NCBI RefSeq assembly: GCF_014653695.1
Contig: NZ_BNAR01000003.1
Coordinates: forward strand, 577,528 to 641,527
From: Lentzea cavernae
GTDB lineage: Bacteria; Actinomycetota; Actinomycetes; Mycobacteriales; Pseudonocardiaceae
Reading direction: 5' to 3'
Length of the DNA stretch: 64,000 nt
In this document: in pieces, positions 50,956-63,634 of the stretch
How the letters are laid out: each line of letters opens with the position of its first letter
How positions within the stretch are numbered: position 1 is the first letter of the stretch
Notes under the pieces: model-generated
Seen by the model: the letters and a program-made list of their open reading frames with translations, nothing else
Database searches by the model: none
What the model was told of the DNA's origin: nothing
Translations under genes and position numbers: made by a program

Positions 50956-51641
50956 TGTCGACTGTTGAGATCCGCACCCCGGACGGCAAGACCGCGGGCT
51001 CCGTCGAGCTCCCGGCTTCCGTCTTCGACGCGCAGGCCAACGTCGCGCTGCTCCACCAGGTCGTCGTGGCCCAGCAGGCCGCCGCGCGCCAGGGCACGCA
51101 CTCGACGAAGACCCGCGGCGAGGTGTCCGGCGGTGGCAAGAAGCCTTACCGCCAGAAGGGCACCGGCCGTGCCCGCCAGGGTTCGACGCGTGCGCCGCAG
51201 TTCGCCGGCGGTGGCGTCGTCCACGGCCCGCAGCCGCGTGACTACTCGCAGCGGACGCCCAAGAAGATGAAGGCCGCCGCTCTGCGTGGCGCCCTGTCCG
51301 ACCGGGCCCGCGCCAACCAGGTCCACGTCGTGTCCGGCCTGGTGGACGGGGACACCCCGTCGACCAAGACCGCGCGCAAGGTCCTGGAGTCGGTCACCCA
51401 GGCTCGTCGCGTTCTCGTGGTGCTCAACCGCACCGACGAGGTCGCGTGGGTCAGCGTGCGCAACCTGCAGCACGTCCACGTGATCGCGCCGGACCAGCTC
51501 AACACCTACGACGTGCTCGTCAACGACGACGTGGTGTTCACCAAGGACTCGCTCGACGTGTTCCTCGCCAGCAAGGCCCAGCAGGGTCGCGGCTCGGCTG
51601 AGGCGACGGCGACGGCCGTGGACGAGGAGGGTTCCAAGTGA
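50955..51641 (+). CDS. rplD: 50S ribosomal protein L4
   Basis: A 228-residue L4 with the extended loop [19 protein letters not shown] (about 57-75), which lines the exit tunnel. L4 autogenously controls the S10 operon in some bacteria. ATG shares one base with the rplC stop; TGA overlaps rplW in GTGA. The C-terminus is a few residues longer than in E. coli. Confidence 0.97.
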   Translation: MSTVEIRTPDGKTAGSVELPASVFDAQANVALLHQVVVAQQAAARQGTHSTKTRGEVSGGGKKPYRQKGTGRARQGSTRAPQFAGGGVVHGPQPRDYSQRTPKKMKAAALRGALSDRARANQVHVVSGLVDGDTPSTKTARKVLESVTQARRVLVVLNRTDEVAWVSVRNLQHVHVIAPDQLNTYDVLVNDDVVFTKDSLDVFLASKAQQGRGSAEATATAVDEEGSK

Positions 51642-51937
51642 TCCCCGACCACAGGGACATCTTGCTCGCGCCGGTGATCTCCGAGAAGTCCTACGGGCTC
51701 CTCGAGGAGAACAAGTACACCTTCTTGGTGGCGCCGGGTTCGAACAAGACCCAGATCAAGATTGCCGTGGAGAAGGTCTTCGGCGTCAAGGTCGTCAGCG
51801 TCAACACCATCAACCGCCAGGGCAAGCGCAAGCGGACCAAGAGCGGTTTCGGCAAGCGCAAGGACACGAAGCGCGCGATCGTCACGCTGTCTGCCGACAG
51901 CAAGTCGATCGAGATCTTCGGCGGCCCTGCCGCCTGA
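51638..51937 (+). CDS. rplW: 50S ribosomal protein L23
   Basis: A 99-residue L23, the docking site for trigger factor and SRP at the tunnel exit. The basic loop [20 protein letters not shown] is present. GTG start overlaps the rplD stop. Confidence 0.97.
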   Translation: MIPDHRDILLAPVISEKSYGLLEENKYTFLVAPGSNKTQIKIAVEKVFGVKVVSVNTINRQGKRKRTKSGFGKRKDTKRAIVTLSADSKSIEIFGGPAA

Positions 51938-51956
51938 TGACGAGGACTGCGTAGAG

Positions 51957-52790
51957 ATGGGCATTCGCAAGTACAAGCCGACGACGCCTGGTCGTCGCGG
52001 TGCGAGCGTCTCCGACTTCGCCGAGATCACTCGGTCGACTCCGGAGAAGTCGCTGATCCGCCCGCTGCACAAGCTGGGTGGACGCAACGCGTCGGGCAAG
52101 ATCACCACGCGTCACAAGGGCGGCGGTCACAAGCGGGCTTACCGCCTGATCGACTTCCGTCGCAACGACAAGGACGGCGTGCCGGCCAAGGTCGCTCACA
52201 TCGAGTACGACCCCAACCGCACCGCTCGCATCGCGCTGCTGCACTACGCGGACGGCGAGAAGCGCTACATCATCGCCCCGGAGAAGCTCAAGCAGGGTGA
52301 CACGGTTGAGAACGGCCCCAAGGCCGACATCAAGCCGGGCAACAACCTGCCGCTGCGCAACATCCCGGTCGGTTCCGTGATCCACGCGATCGAGCTCCGC
52401 CCCGGTGGCGGCGCGAAGATCGCCCGCTCCGCCGGTGCCTCGGTGCAGCTCGTGGCGAAGGACGGCCCGTACGCCCAGCTGCGGATGCCTTCGGGCGAGA
52501 TCCGCAACGTGGACGTGCGCTGCCGCGCCACGCTCGGCGAGGTCGGCAACAAGGAGCACCAGAACATCAACTGGGGCAAGGCCGGCCGCATGCGGTGGAA
52601 GGGCAAGAAGCCCACCGTCCGCGGTGTCGCCATGAACCCGGTTGACCACCCGCATGGTGGTGGTGAAGGTAAGACCTCCGGTGGTCGCCACCCGGTCAAC
52701 CCGGCTGGTAAGCCCGAAGGCCGTACCCGCCGCCGTAAGCCAAGCGACAAGCTCATCGTCCGGCGTCGTCGCACCGGTAAGAAGCGCTGA
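51957..52790 (+). CDS. rplB: 50S ribosomal protein L2
   Basis: A 277-residue L2 near the peptidyl transferase centre. [20 protein letters not shown] and the conserved C-terminal [20 protein letters not shown] with the key His are present. ATG at 51957 is preceded by GGACTGCGTAGAG. Confidence 0.98.
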   Translation: MGIRKYKPTTPGRRGASVSDFAEITRSTPEKSLIRPLHKLGGRNASGKITTRHKGGGHKRAYRLIDFRRNDKDGVPAKVAHIEYDPNRTARIALLHYADGEKRYIIAPEKLKQGDTVENGPKADIKPGNNLPLRNIPVGSVIHAIELRPGGGAKIARSAGASVQLVAKDGPYAQLRMPSGEIRNVDVRCRATLGEVGNKEHQNINWGKAGRMRWKGKKPTVRGVAMNPVDHPHGGGEGKTSGGRHPVNPAGKPEGRTRRRKPSDKLIVRRRRTGKKR

Positions 52791-52808
52791 GCAGGGAGGG
52801 AGTGAAGG

Positions 52809-53090
52809 ATGCCTCGCAGCCTTAAGAAGGGTCCCTTCGTCGACGACCACCTGCTCAAGAAGGTGGACGTTCAGAACGAAGCGGGCAAGAAGACCGTCAT
52901 CAAGACGTGGTCCCGCCGGTCCACGATCATCCCGGACATGCTGGGCCACACCATCGCGGTGCACGACGGCCGTAAGCACGTCCCGGTGTTCGTGACCGAG
53001 GCGATGGTCGGGCACAAGCTGGGCGAGTTCGCCCCGACCCGCACCTTCAAGGGTCACATCAAGGACGACCGGAAGTCTCGTCGCCGCTAG
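52809..53090 (+). CDS. rpsS: 30S ribosomal protein S19
   Basis: A 93-residue S19 ([20 protein letters not shown]) of the 30S head. GGGAGGGAG lies about 7 bases before the ATG. Canonical length. Confidence 0.98.
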   Translation: MPRSLKKGPFVDDHLLKKVDVQNEAGKKTVIKTWSRRSTIIPDMLGHTIAVHDGRKHVPVFVTEAMVGHKLGEFAPTRTFKGHIKDDRKSRRR

Positions 53091-53124
53091 GCGTCGAACT
53101 GAGAAGAGCAAGGGAAAAGCAGCG

Positions 53125-53523
53125 ATGAACGCCCGTAAGGACGCTGAGGCAGCGGAGTTTCCGCGCGCCGTGGCTCGGGCTCGCTACGTCCGCGACACCC
53201 CCATGAAGGTCCGTCGCGTCGTCGAGCTCATCAAGGGTCGTAACGCAAGCGAGGCCCTGGCCGTGCTCCAGTTCGCGCCCCAGGCAGCTTCTGAGCCGGT
53301 CGCGAAGGTGCTCGCCAGCGCCATGGCCAACGCCGAGAACAACCTGTCCCTGGACCCGTCCACCCTATGGGTGTCGGCGGCGTTCGTGGACGAGGGTCCG
53401 ACCCTCAAGCGTTTCCGCCCGCGTGCCCAGGGCCGCGCGTACCGGATCCGCAAGCGGACGAGCCACATCACCATCGAGGTGGAGTCTCGTCCCAAGAAGA
53501 CCAGCGTGAAGGGAACGCGGTAG
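53125..53523 (+). CDS. rplV: 50S ribosomal protein L22
   Basis: A 132-residue L22 whose hairpin loop lines the exit tunnel. The tunnel loop region [20 protein letters not shown] is normal, so no macrolide-type alteration is evident. Its TAG shares one base with the rpsC GTG. Confidence 0.97.
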   Translation: MNARKDAEAAEFPRAVARARYVRDTPMKVRRVVELIKGRNASEALAVLQFAPQAASEPVAKVLASAMANAENNLSLDPSTLWVSAAFVDEGPTLKRFRPRAQGRAYRIRKRTSHITIEVESRPKKTSVKGTR

Positions 53524-54356
53524 TGGGCCAGAAGATCAACCCGCACGGCTTCCGGCTGGGGATCACCACCGACTGGAAGTCCCGCTGGTACGCAGACAAG
53601 CAGTACGCCGAGTACGTGGCGGAGGACGTCAAGATCCGCCGCCTGCTCAGCAAGGGCATGGAGCGTGCCGGCATCTCCAAGGTGGAGATCGAGCGGACCC
53701 GTGACCGGGTGCGCGTCGACATCCACACCGCCCGGCCGGGCATCGTCATCGGCCGTCGTGGTGCCGAGGCGGACCGCATCCGCGGTGAGCTCGAGAAGCT
53801 CACCAAGAAGCAGGTCCAGCTGAACATCCTCGAGGTCAAGAGCCCCGAGTCGGACGCGCAGCTCGTGGCACAGGGTGTCGCCGAGCAGCTGTCCAACCGC
53901 GTCGCCTTCCGGCGCGCGATGCGCAAGGCCATCCAGTCGGCCATGCGTTCGCCGCAGGTCAAGGGCATCCGCGTGCAGTGCGGCGGTCGCCTCGGCGGCG
54001 CCGAGATGTCCCGCTCGGAGCACTACCGCGACGGCCGCGTGCCGCTGCACACGCTCCGCGCCAACATCGACTACGGCTTCTTCGAGGCCCGCACCACGTT
54101 CGGCCGTATCGGCGTGAAGGTGTGGATCTACAAGGGCGACATCGTCGGTGGCATCTCGGCCAAGCGCGCGCTCGACGCGGCCCCGGCTCAGGGAGCCGAC
54201 CGCGCCCCGCGCCGCGACCGCAACGAGCGTCCGAACCGTGCCCGTCGCTCCGGTGCCAGCGGCACCACCGCGACGAGCACCGAGGCCGGCCGCGCCGCCG
54301 CTGACGCCACGGCGTCGGCCGAGGCCCCGGCTTCTGCAGAGAAGACGGAGAGCTGA
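53523..54356 (+). CDS. rpsC: 30S ribosomal protein S3
   Basis: A 277-residue S3 with a KH domain ([17 protein letters not shown]) and the conserved [16 protein letters not shown]. The last ~65 residues are a low-complexity Ala/Arg/Ser/Thr tail, common in actinobacteria. GTG start overlaps the rplV stop by one base. Confidence 0.97.
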   Translation: MGQKINPHGFRLGITTDWKSRWYADKQYAEYVAEDVKIRRLLSKGMERAGISKVEIERTRDRVRVDIHTARPGIVIGRRGAEADRIRGELEKLTKKQVQLNILEVKSPESDAQLVAQGVAEQLSNRVAFRRAMRKAIQSAMRSPQVKGIRVQCGGRLGGAEMSRSEHYRDGRVPLHTLRANIDYGFFEARTTFGRIGVKVWIYKGDIVGGISAKRALDAAPAQGADRAPRRDRNERPNRARRSGASGTTATSTEAGRAAADATASAEAPASAEKTES

Positions 54357-54359
54357 GCC

Positions 54360-54779
54360 ATGCTCATCCCTCGTAGGGTCAAGCACCGCAAGCAGCACCA
54401 CCCCAAGCGGTCGGGTGCTGCCAAGGGCGGCACGAAGGTCACCTTCGGTGAGTACGGCATCCAGGCTCTCGAGCCCGCCTACGTCACCAACAGGCAGATC
54501 GAGTCCGCTCGTATCGCCATCACGCGCCACATCCGTCGTGGCGGCAAGGTCTGGATCAACATCTTCCCGGACCGTCCGCTGACGAAGAAGCCGGCCGAGA
54601 CCCGCATGGGTTCCGGTAAGGGTTCGCCGGAGTGGTGGGTGGCCAACGTCAAGCCGGGCCGCGTCCTCTTCGAGATGGCGTTCCCGAACGAGCAGGTCGC
54701 TCGCGAGGCGCTCCGCCGCGCGATCCACAAGCTCCCGATGAAGTGCCGCATCGTTACGCGTGAGGGTGGTGAGTTCTGA
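54360..54779 (+). CDS. rplP: 50S ribosomal protein L16
   Basis: A 139-residue L16 ([19 protein letters not shown]) that helps position tRNA at the A site. Canonical length; its TGA shares a base with the rpmC ATG. Confidence 0.98.
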   Translation: MLIPRRVKHRKQHHPKRSGAAKGGTKVTFGEYGIQALEPAYVTNRQIESARIAITRHIRRGGKVWINIFPDRPLTKKPAETRMGSGKGSPEWWVANVKPGRVLFEMAFPNEQVAREALRRAIHKLPMKCRIVTREGGEF

Positions 54780-55021
54780 TGGCAGCGGGTACCACCGCTT
54801 CCGAGCTGCGTGAGCTCACCGAGGAAGAGCTCGTGCTGCGTCTGAAGGAATCGAAGGAAGAGCTGTTCAACCTTCGTTTTCAGATGGCCACGGGCCAGCT
54901 CGACAACAACCGGCGTCTGCGCACGGTCCGGCATGACATTGCCCGGATCTACACCGTGATGCGGGAGCGGGAGCTCGGGCTCTCCATCACGCCGGATTCC
55001 ACTGGTGAGGGTGCGGCATGA
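54779..55021 (+). CDS. rpmC: 50S ribosomal protein L29
   Basis: An 80-residue L29 at the tunnel exit, two long helices with [27 protein letters not shown]. It is slightly longer than the 63-residue E. coli protein at both ends, as usual in actinobacteria. TGA overlaps the rpsQ ATG in ATGA. Confidence 0.97.
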   Translation: MAAGTTASELRELTEEELVLRLKESKEELFNLRFQMATGQLDNNRRLRTVRHDIARIYTVMRERELGLSITPDSTGEGAA

Positions 55022-55299
55022 CCGAAAGCAACGAAGTCCAGACCGAGAAGCGCAACGACCGCAAGGTCCGCGAGGGCCTCGTCGTGTCCGACAAGATGGA
55101 CAAGACGATCGTCGTGGCGCTCGAGGACCGCAAGAAGCACCCGCGTTACTCCAAGATCATGCGCTCCACCACCAAGGTGAAGGTGCACGACGAGGAGAAC
55201 GCGGCGGGCATCGGCGACCGCGTCCTGCTCATGGAGACCCGGCCCCTGTCGGCGACCAAGCGCTGGCGGCTCGTCGAGATCCTCGAGAAGGCCAAGTAA
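55018..55299 (+). CDS. rpsQ: 30S ribosomal protein S17
   Basis: A 93-residue S17 with an OB fold ([20 protein letters not shown]). The ~10-residue N-terminal extension is typical of actinobacteria. A hairpin GCCCG/CGGGC (about 55320-55347) lies in the 70-base spacer before rplN. Confidence 0.97.
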   Translation: MTESNEVQTEKRNDRKVREGLVVSDKMDKTIVVALEDRKKHPRYSKIMRSTTKVKVHDEENAAGIGDRVLLMETRPLSATKRWRLVEILEKAK

Positions 55300-55369
55300 G
55301 TCCTTTCTAGACAGACCGAGCCCGTCGGGTCGGAAATCCGGCGGGCCAGGAATGGTCAGGAGCAAGTAA

Positions 55370-55738
55370 GTGATTCAGCAGGAGTCGCGACTTCGTGTCG
55401 CCGACAACACCGGTGCGAAGGAAATCCTTTGCATCCGTGTTCTCGGTGGTTCGGGTCGCCGCTACGCGGGCATCGGCGACATCATCGTCGCGACCGTCAA
55501 GGACGCGATCCCCGGTGCCGGTGTGAAGAAGGGTGACGTCGTCAAGGCCGTCATCGTCCGCACCGTCAAGGAGCGTCGCCGTCCGGATGGCTCGTACATC
55601 CGCTTCGACGAGAACGCCGCCGTGCTCATCAAGAACGACAACGAGCCCCGCGGTACCCGCATCTTCGGCCCGGTCGGCCGCGAGCTGCGCGACAAGAAGT
55701 TCATGAAGATCATCTCGCTGGCTCCGGAGGTGCTCTGA
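55370..55738 (+). CDS. rplN: 50S ribosomal protein L14
   Basis: A 122-residue L14 ([20 protein letters not shown]) at the inter-subunit interface. GTG start at 55370 with AGGAGCAAG just upstream. Usually the first gene of the spc part of the superoperon. Confidence 0.98.
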   Translation: MIQQESRLRVADNTGAKEILCIRVLGGSGRRYAGIGDIIVATVKDAIPGAGVKKGDVVKAVIVRTVKERRRPDGSYIRFDENAAVLIKNDNEPRGTRIFGPVGRELRDKKFMKIISLAPEVL

Positions 55739-55740
55739 CC

Positions 55741-56055
55741 ATGAAGGTGAAGAAGGGCGACACGGTCGTCGTCATCGCCGGCAAGGACAAGGGCGCGAAG
55801 GGCAAGGTCATCCAGGCCTACCCGGAGACCGGCAAGGTCCTGGTCGAGGGCGTCAACCGGATCAAGAAGCACACCAAGATCACGCAGACCCAGCGGGGCG
55901 CGCAGTCTGGTGGCATCGTGACCCAGGAAGCTCCGATCAACGTCTCCAACGTGATGGTGGTCGACTCGGACGGCAAGCCGTCCCGCGTTGGTTACCGGAC
56001 GAACGACGAGGGCAAGCGGGTCCGCATTTCCCGTCGTAACGGGAAGGACATCTGA
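55741..56055 (+). CDS. rplX: 50S ribosomal protein L24
   Basis: A 104-residue L24 with the KOW motif [20 protein letters not shown]. An early assembly protein of the large subunit. It starts 2 bases after the rplN stop. Confidence 0.98.
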   Translation: MKVKKGDTVVVIAGKDKGAKGKVIQAYPETGKVLVEGVNRIKKHTKITQTQRGAQSGGIVTQEAPINVSNVMVVDSDGKPSRVGYRTNDEGKRVRISRRNGKDI

Positions 56056-56057
56056 TC

Positions 56058-56621
56058 ATGACCACCGCAGAGAAGATCATCCCGCGGCTCAAGACGCGCT
56101 ACCGCGACGAGGTGAAGGGCGAGCTGCTCAAGCAGTTCAACTTCGCCAACGTGATGCAGATCCCGGGCGTCGTGAAGGTCGTCGTCAACATGGGTGTCGG
56201 CGACGCCGCCCGTGACGGCAAGCTGATCGAGGGGGCCGTCAAGGACCTCTCGATCATCACCGGCCAGCGCCCCGAGGTCCGTCGGGCCCGCAAGTCCATC
56301 GCGCAGTTCAAGCTGCGTGAAGGCATGCCGATCGGCGCGCGCGTCACGCTGCGCGGCGACCGCATGTGGGAGTTCCTCGACCGTCTGCTGACGATCGCGC
56401 TGCCCCGTATCCGCGACTTCCGCGGCCTCTCGGGCAAGCAGTTCGACGGCAACGGCAACTACACGTTCGGTCTGAACGAGCAGTCGATGTTCCACGAGAT
56501 CGACCCGGACGCTATCGACCGGCCTCGCGGCATGGACATCACCGTCGTCACCACCGCCACGAACGACGAGGAGGGCCGGGCGCTGCTGAAGCACCTGGGC
56601 TTCCCGTTCAAGGAGAACTGA
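56058..56621 (+). CDS. rplE: 50S ribosomal protein L5
   Basis: A 187-residue L5, which binds 5S rRNA in the central protuberance. The motifs [12 protein letters not shown] and [21 protein letters not shown] are conserved. Starts 2 bases after rplX. Confidence 0.98.
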   Translation: MTTAEKIIPRLKTRYRDEVKGELLKQFNFANVMQIPGVVKVVVNMGVGDAARDGKLIEGAVKDLSIITGQRPEVRRARKSIAQFKLREGMPIGARVTLRGDRMWEFLDRLLTIALPRIRDFRGLSGKQFDGNGNYTFGLNEQSMFHEIDPDAIDRPRGMDITVVTTATNDEEGRALLKHLGFPFKEN

Positions 56622-56625
56622 CTCG

Positions 56626-56811
56626 ATGGCCAAGAAGGCGTTGATCAACAAGGCCGCGAAGAAGCCGAAGTTCAAGGTCCGGGGTTACACCCGGTGCCAG
56701 CGTTGCGGCCGCCCCCACGCGGTGTTCCGCAAGTTCGGCCTCTGCCGGATCTGCCTGCGCGAGATGGCTCACCGCGGTGAGCTGCCTGGCGTGAGCAAGT
56801 CCAGCTGGTAA
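56626..56811 (+). CDS. rpsN: 30S ribosomal protein S14, zinc-binding type
   Basis: A 61-residue type Z S14 with two CXXC pairs (CQRC and CRIC). It is the short zinc form, common in the actinobacterial spc operon; zinc-free paralogues are often elsewhere under zinc control. Confidence 0.98.
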   Translation: MAKKALINKAAKKPKFKVRGYTRCQRCGRPHAVFRKFGLCRICLREMAHRGELPGVSKSSW

Positions 56812-56851
56812 TTCCAAGCTTCATTACTTCGCTGTAGGCCCGCACACGACC

Positions 56852-56887
56852 GTCCAGTCCCTCCCTCCGGGGAGGGCTGGTCTGGAC
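56852..56887 (+). promoter_or_regulatory. Hairpin between rpsN and rpsH
   Basis: GTCCAG (56852-56857) pairs with CTGGAC (56882-56887), and inside it CCCTCCC (56859-56865) pairs with GGGAGGG (56870-56876) around TCCG. It sits in the 119-base spacer just before rpsH. This is a plausible S8-binding or processing element; S8 represses this operon in E. coli. Confidence 0.55.
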
Positions 56888-56930
56888 CCTGAGCCGGTGA
56901 ACCGCAGCGAGAAAGGTTGACCAGGTCACC

Positions 56931-57329
56931 ATGACGATGACCGATCCCATCGCAGACATGCTCACTCGTCTGCGGAACGCGAACTCGGCTTACCACGACA
57001 AGGTCGTGATGCCGCACTCCAAGATCAAGGCGAACATCGCCGAGATCCTCAAGCGCGAGGGCTACATCGCCTCGTACCGCGACGAGGACGGCGACGTGGC
57101 CAAGAACTTGGTCGTCGAGCTGAAGTACGGCCCGAACCGTGAGCGCAGCATCGCCGGCCTCCGCCGCGTGTCCAAGCCCGGTCTGCGCGTGTACGCGAAG
57201 TCCACCGGCCTGCCCCGAGTTCTCGGTGGCCTGGGCGTGGCGATCATTTCGACCTCTGGTGGTCTCATGACCGACCGCCAGGCCAACAAGGCAGGCGTGG
57301 GCGGAGAAGTCCTCGCCTACGTTTGGTAA
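56931..57329 (+). CDS. rpsH: 30S ribosomal protein S8
   Basis: A 132-residue S8 ([20 protein letters not shown]), a primary 16S rRNA binder. The C-terminal [20 protein letters not shown] matches the RNA-binding surface. GAAAGGTTGACC precedes the ATG at 56931. Confidence 0.98.
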   Translation: MTMTDPIADMLTRLRNANSAYHDKVVMPHSKIKANIAEILKREGYIASYRDEDGDVAKNLVVELKYGPNRERSIAGLRRVSKPGLRVYAKSTGLPRVLGGLGVAIISTSGGLMTDRQANKAGVGGEVLAYVW

Positions 57330-57341
57330 GGGGGAGTAGAC

Positions 57342-57881
57342 ATGTCGCGCATCGGTAAGCAGCCGATCATTGTCCCCTCCGGGGTCGACGTGAACATCGC
57401 CGGTCAGGACGTCAGCATCAAGGGCCCCAAGGGTGTCCTGACGCTGTCGCTCGCTGAGCCGATCATCGTCGAGAAGGCCGAGGACGGCACTCTCGAGGTC
57501 AAGCGCCCGAACGACGAGCGCCGCAACCGCGCGCTCCACGGCCTGTCGCGCACTCTCGTGCACAACATGGTCGTCGGCGTGACCCAGGGCTACGAAAAGA
57601 AGATGGAAATCCACGGCGTCGGTTACCGCGTCGCGCTCAAGGGCTCTGAGCTCGAGTTCGCGCTCGGTTACTCGCACCCCGTCAAGGTGGAGGCCCCCGC
57701 GGGCATCACCTTCGCGGTCGAGACCCCGACCCGGTTCTCCGTCTCGGGTATCGACAAGCAGCTGGTCGGTGAGGTTGCCGCCAACATCCGCAAGCTGCGC
57801 AAGCCCGACCCGTACAAGGGCAAGGGCGTTCGTTACTCGGGCGAGAAGATCCGTCGCAAGGTCGGAAAGACGGGTAAGTGA
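57342..57881 (+). CDS. rplF: 50S ribosomal protein L6
   Basis: A 179-residue L6 ([20 protein letters not shown]) near the GTPase centre. The C-terminal signature [19 protein letters not shown] is intact. GGGGGAG lies just before the ATG. Confidence 0.98.
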   Translation: MSRIGKQPIIVPSGVDVNIAGQDVSIKGPKGVLTLSLAEPIIVEKAEDGTLEVKRPNDERRNRALHGLSRTLVHNMVVGVTQGYEKKMEIHGVGYRVALKGSELEFALGYSHPVKVEAPAGITFAVETPTRFSVSGIDKQLVGEVAANIRKLRKPDPYKGKGVRYSGEKIRRKVGKTGK

Positions 57882-57882
57882 C

Positions 57883-58284
57883 ATGAGCGAGTCGACTGTT
57901 ACGAAGCGCAAGCCGGTGGGCAAGGACATCTCCACCAGGCGTCGTGTTGCGAAGGCCCGTCGCCACTTCCGCCTCCGCAAGAAGGTCAACGGCACCGCCG
58001 AGCGTCCGCGCCTGGCCGTGCACCGTTCGTCGAAGCACATCACCGTGCAGATCATCGACGACCTGAAGGGCCACACGATCGCGTCCGCTTCCTCCATGGA
58101 GGCCGACGTCCGTGCCCTGGACGGCGACAAGAAGGCCCGTGCGGCCAAGGTCGGCCAGCTGGCCGCGGCCCGCGCCAAGGACGCCGGCGTCACGGCGGTC
58201 GTGTTCGACCGCGGTGGCAACGCGTACCACGGCCGGATCGCTGCTCTGGCGGATGCCGCTCGCGAGGCGGGGCTGGAGTTCTGA
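57883..58284 (+). CDS. rplR: 50S ribosomal protein L18
   Basis: A 133-residue L18, a 5S rRNA binder. The ATG at 57883 is one base after the rplF stop and gives [20 protein letters not shown]; the conserved core starts [19 protein letters not shown] and ends with [20 protein letters not shown]. Confidence 0.98.
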   Translation: MSESTVTKRKPVGKDISTRRRVAKARRHFRLRKKVNGTAERPRLAVHRSSKHITVQIIDDLKGHTIASASSMEADVRALDGDKKARAAKVGQLAAARAKDAGVTAVVFDRGGNAYHGRIAALADAAREAGLEF

Positions 58285-58318
58285 CAATGATCATTTCTGG
58301 AATTGAGAGGGACGCCTG

Positions 58319-58927
58319 ATGCCAGGACGTACGCGTCGCGAAGGCGGCGGGGGCGAGCGCGGAGAGCGCCGCGACCGTCGTGACGGCGGCCGCGGCGGCG
58401 CGGCCCAGGAGAAGACCCCCCACCTCGAGCGCGTGGTTGCGATCAACCGCGTCTCCAAGGTGGTCAAGGGTGGTCGTCGCTTCAGCTTCACCGCGCTCGT
58501 CGTGGTGGGTGACGGCGACGGCATGGTCGGCGTCGGTTACGGCAAGGCCAAGGAAGTTCCCGCGGCCATCGCCAAGGGTGTCGAGGAAGCGAAGAAGAAC
58601 TTCTTCCGCGTTCCCCGCATCGCCGGCACCATCCCCCACCCGGTCCAGGGTGAGAAGGCCGCTGGTGTGGTCCTGCTGCGTCCGGCCTCGGCCGGTACCG
58701 GTGTCATCGCGGGTGGCGCTGTCCGCGCCGTCCTCGAGTGCGCCGGCGTGCACGACGTGCTGTCGAAGTCGCTCGGCTCCGACAACGCGATCAACATCGT
58801 GCACGCGACCGTGGCGGCCCTCAAGGGTCTGCAGCGTCCGGAAGAGGTCGCGGCCCGTCGTGGCCTGCCCCTCGAGGACGTGGCTCCCGCCGGCATGATC
58901 CGCGCTCGCGCGGGCCAGGGGGTCTGA
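58319..58927 (+). CDS. rpsE: 30S ribosomal protein S5
   Basis: A 202-residue S5 with a basic Gly/Arg-rich N-terminus (about 1-35), then [23 protein letters not shown], the loop where spectinomycin-resistance changes occur; it looks wild type. GAGAGGGACGCC precedes the ATG. Confidence 0.98.
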   Translation: MPGRTRREGGGGERGERRDRRDGGRGGAAQEKTPHLERVVAINRVSKVVKGGRRFSFTALVVVGDGDGMVGVGYGKAKEVPAAIAKGVEEAKKNFFRVPRIAGTIPHPVQGEKAAGVVLLRPASAGTGVIAGGAVRAVLECAGVHDVLSKSLGSDNAINIVHATVAALKGLQRPEEVAARRGLPLEDVAPAGMIRARAGQGV

Positions 58928-58929
58928 TC

Positions 58930-59115
58930 ATGGCTCAGCTGAAGATCACCCAGGTCCGCAGCACCATCGGTACCAAGCACAACCACCGCGAGTCGATGCG
59001 CACCCTCGGGCTGCGCAAGATCCGCCAGTCGGTCGTGCGTGAGGACACCCCCCAGGTTCTCGGCCTGATCAACGCCGTGCGCCACCTGGTGGTTGTCGAG
59101 GAGGTCCAGTCGTGA
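58930..59115 (+). CDS. rpmD: 50S ribosomal protein L30
   Basis: A 61-residue L30 ([20 protein letters not shown]). ATG at 58930, 2 bases after the rpsE stop. Its TGA overlaps the rplO GTG in GTGA. Confidence 0.97.
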   Translation: MAQLKITQVRSTIGTKHNHRESMRTLGLRKIRQSVVREDTPQVLGLINAVRHLVVVEEVQS

Positions 59116-59555
59116 CCATCAAGATTCACGATCTGCGTCCGGCCCCCGGAGCCAAGACCGCCAAGACCCGCGTCGGTCGTGGTGAGGGCTCCAAGGGCAA
59201 GACCGCCGGCCGCGGTACGAAGGGCACGGGCGCTCGCAAGAACGTCTCGCCGCGCTTCGAAGGTGGCCAGATGCCGCTGCACATGCGGCTCCCGAAGCTC
59301 AAGGGCTTCAAGAACCCGTTCCGCACCGAGTACCAGGTCGTGAACGTCTCCGCCATCGCTGCCTCGTTCCCCGAGGGCGGTTCGGTCGACGTCGCGGCTC
59401 TGGTCCTGGCGGGCCTCGTCCGCAAGGGCAAGCTCGTCAAGGTGCTGGGCGACGGCGACGTCAGCGTCAAGCTGGACGTCACCGCTGACAAGTTCTCCAA
59501 GTCCGCTGTGGAGAAGCTGGCCGCTGCTGGTGGGTCGACCACCATCGCGTCCTGA
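59112..59555 (+). CDS. rplO: 50S ribosomal protein L15
   Basis: A 147-residue L15 with the Gly-rich N-terminal [25 protein letters not shown] start overlaps the rpmD stop. It is the last gene of this transcript: a very strong terminator follows, so secY is separated from the superoperon here. Confidence 0.98.
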   Translation: MTIKIHDLRPAPGAKTAKTRVGRGEGSKGKTAGRGTKGTGARKNVSPRFEGGQMPLHMRLPKLKGFKNPFRTEYQVVNVSAIAASFPEGGSVDVAALVLAGLVRKGKLVKVLGDGDVSVKLDVTADKFSKSAVEKLAAAGGSTTIAS

Positions 59556-59577
59556 TGTTCTGACACCGGAACTCGTT

Positions 59578-59611
59578 GAAGGGCCCCGAGGCTTCTGCCT
59601 CGGGGCCCTTC
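59578..59611 (+). terminator. Terminator after rplO
   Basis: A perfect 15-bp stem, GAAGGGCCCCGAGGC (59578-59592) with 59597-59611, is closed by TTCT. The convergent gene ends at 59630, so the hairpin may act in both directions. Confidence 0.92.
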
Positions 59612-59629
59612 GGCGTCGAGCGGTCAGGT

Positions 59630-60013
59630 TCAGCAGTTGAAGCGGCGCTCCTCCGAGATCGCGCGCCTCGGGTTGGCGCTGCCCTCGTACCACTGGACGA
59701 GCGTGCGGTAGGAGTAGTGGCCCGTTCCCGAGCAGTTGTACGACGCGACCGCGCTGCCGGGGCCGTTGTAGTGGGCCTCGGCGTAGATCTCCCAGCTCCA
59801 GCCGAAGCGCTGGACGAAGACGTCGACGCTCTGCTTGCAGTCGCCCCAGCCCTTGCCGTGCACCCAGCCCCCGCCCGAGGTGGGGGCGTCGGCGTTGTGG
59901 CAGGCCAGGACCGAAGCGGGGATGGAGTCCACCGTCGTGGCGCCGGCCGGTGCGCTCAGGAGCGCCATCGCGGCACCAGTGGCCAGGGCGAGTGAAGCGA
60001 GACGACGAATCAT
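59630..60013 (-). CDS. Small secreted protein with four cysteines
   Basis: A 127-residue exported protein. MIRRLASLALATGAAMALL forms a signal sequence with probable cleavage after AGA (about residue 25). The mature ~100 residues have Cys38, Cys59, Cys94 and Cys127 (the last residue), likely two disulfides, and many aromatic residues (GWSWEIYAEAHYNG, SYRTLVQWYEG). I recognise no family. It has its own promoter region to the right (from 60014) and interrupts the rplO-secY order. Confidence 0.75.
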   Translation of the reverse strand: MIRRLASLALATGAAMALLSAPAGATTVDSIPASVLACHNADAPTSGGGWVHGKGWGDCKQSVDVFVQRFGWSWEIYAEAHYNGPGSAVASYNCSGTGHYSYRTLVQWYEGSANPRRAISEERRFNC

Positions 60014-60795
60014 GACTGACTCTCCTTTTTTCGGGTCGCCAACAACGTGAATGGGCGAGAGTTGAAGTCGAACGAGCGCGCCTGAACCCCACTGGTGCGC
60101 GCATTGTTGCGCGCACGAGCGGATTACTGGTTCTGGTGCGAAAATGTGCGGAGCAGGGCCTGGCCCATGCGCGTGCGACGACGCGCCACAGGCCCTCGCA
60201 CCCGGCTCACCGGCCTAAACGGCGGGCTCTCTCGCCGGCGGGCCGCATCAGCGGCAGCGGCGCGGCAGTCGTCCTGGTGTGCGAAAGCATGATCGAGCCC
60301 CCAGCTCCCATGTTTCCAGCTCCGGGAACACTCCGGACATCTCGTGTTCCCCATGCCGAGAGTAGGGGAGGGGCAAATGCGCCACAACCTGACTTCGGTC
60401 CGCGGCATTTCCGCCGTTTGTCGGTGCTGGTCAGGGTGCATTCCGGGGTGTGCAAGTGCGCCGTTTCGACTAACGGGCGCACCGCCGAACGCGGTCGCTC
60501 CCACGCGATCCGCCCACCCGGCGACCACGTCCTCGCGGCGTTCGCTATCGGCGTATTGCCGCTGGTAGCACGGAAATGTGCGTCGCGGTACCCCGGATGG
60601 CCTAGTGATCAGGTCAGAGATCAACCGGTTGGAACCTGTGATTGGCCACTGGGTACGGCCCGGCGCTGGAGGGCTGTTAGTGTTGCGGGCTGAACCCGGA
60701 TGTCCTCCGGGTCGCTTGGTCGTGGCTACCTGACTCGGCCTGCCAACTACCGCATGTGCCGGTCCCTGGGGGTCGGCAACGCTCAGGAGGTTCGC
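60014..60795. other. Gene-free region upstream of secY
   Basis: Open frames exist on both strands (for example 60136-60693 plus and 60124-60624 minus), but they overlap each other, lack ribosome sites, family motifs and the expected third-base pattern. A hairpin GTGCGCGC/GCGCGCAC is at 60095-60116. The last 200 bases are less GC-rich and should hold the secY promoter; TTGGAA near 60630 and TAGTGT near 60678 are the only weak candidate boxes. Confidence 0.55.
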
Positions 60796-62673
<1,878 letters not shown>

Positions 62674-62772
62674 GCAGCTTGACGAGGCGGGCTTCGGTGC
62701 TCGTCGGCCTCCAGGTCGACGTCGCCGGGGCCCGCTGTTCTTTGCAGTGGGGGCGAGACCCCCTGGCCCCCC

Positions 62773-62808
62773 GCGGGTTCGCCGCGCTTGAGCGCTTCGT
62801 GAACCCGC
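62773..62808 (+). promoter_or_regulatory. Hairpin in the adk-map spacer
   Basis: GCGGGTTC (62773-62780) pairs with GAACCCGC (62801-62808), with inner GCGC/GCGC. The 159-base spacer is otherwise rich in G-runs and C-runs (GTGGGGGCGAGACCCCC). It could be a partial terminator before map. Confidence 0.45.
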
Positions 62809-62832
62809 CCAGTCGAGTCATCCGGTGAAAGC

Positions 62833-63615
62833 ATGAGCAAGATCGAGATCAAGACCCCCGGCCAGCTGGAGGCCATGCGCGCCGCCGGTCTGGTCGTGGC
62901 GAGGGCGCTGCACAACGTCGTCGCGGCGGTGAAGCCCGGTGTGTCCACCTGGGAGCTCGACGAGATCGCCGAGCAGACCATCCGCGACGCCGGCGCCGTT
63001 CCGTCGTTCAAGGGCTATCACGGCTTCCCGGCGAGCATCTGCGCGTCGGTGAACGACCAGATCGTCCACGGCATCCCCAGCAAGCAGCAGGTGCTGGCCG
63101 AGGGAGATCTGATCTCCATCGACTGCGGCGCGATCCTCGACGACTGGCACGGCGACTCGGCCGTCACGGTCGGCGTTGGCGAGCTGTCGCCCGCGGACCA
63201 CAAGCTCTCCGAGGCGACCAGGCTGTCGATGCTCGCGGGCATCGCGGCCGCGGTGCCCGGTGGCCGGCTCACGGACATCTCGTTCGCCATCGAGTCCTCG
63301 GCCGTCGAGTCGGGGGAGCGCGACGGCATCGAGTACGGCATCGTCGCGGACTACGGCGGCCACGGCATCGGTTCCAAGATGCACATGGACCCGTTCCTGC
63401 CGAACTACGGCAAGCCGGGCAAGGGGCCGAAGCTCAAGGTCGGCATGGCCATCGCGATCGAGCCGATGCTGACGCTCGGCACCGACGACTCCCAGGAGCT
63501 CGAGGACGGCTGGACCGTCATCACGCTCGACGGCACGCGCGCCGCGCACTGGGAGCACAGCGTCGCGATCACCGAGAACGGCCCCTGGGTGCTCACCGCG
63601 CCCGAGGAGGACTGA
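62833..63615 (+). CDS. map: Methionine aminopeptidase
   Basis: A 260-residue type I enzyme that removes the initiator Met. Metal ligands are expected in [17 protein letters not shown] (two Asp), GGHGIG (His), IAIEPML and WEHSVAI (two Glu), all present. No zinc-finger or SH3-linker extension is seen, so it is the short class. A weak GGTGAAAGC precedes the ATG. Confidence 0.96.
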   Translation: MSKIEIKTPGQLEAMRAAGLVVARALHNVVAAVKPGVSTWELDEIAEQTIRDAGAVPSFKGYHGFPASICASVNDQIVHGIPSKQQVLAEGDLISIDCGAILDDWHGDSAVTVGVGELSPADHKLSEATRLSMLAGIAAAVPGGRLTDISFAIESSAVESGERDGIEYGIVADYGGHGIGSKMHMDPFLPNYGKPGKGPKLKVGMAIAIEPMLTLGTDDSQELEDGWTVITLDGTRAAHWEHSVAITENGPWVLTAPEED

Positions 63616-63634
63616 CAGCCCCACGCTTCGCGCG

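Noticed and set aside
60124-60693. Two overlapping open frames on opposite strands upstream of secY
   Set aside because: Both have atypical composition (many Arg, Pro, Cys), no ribosome site and no recognisable motif; neither shows the genome's third-base pattern.
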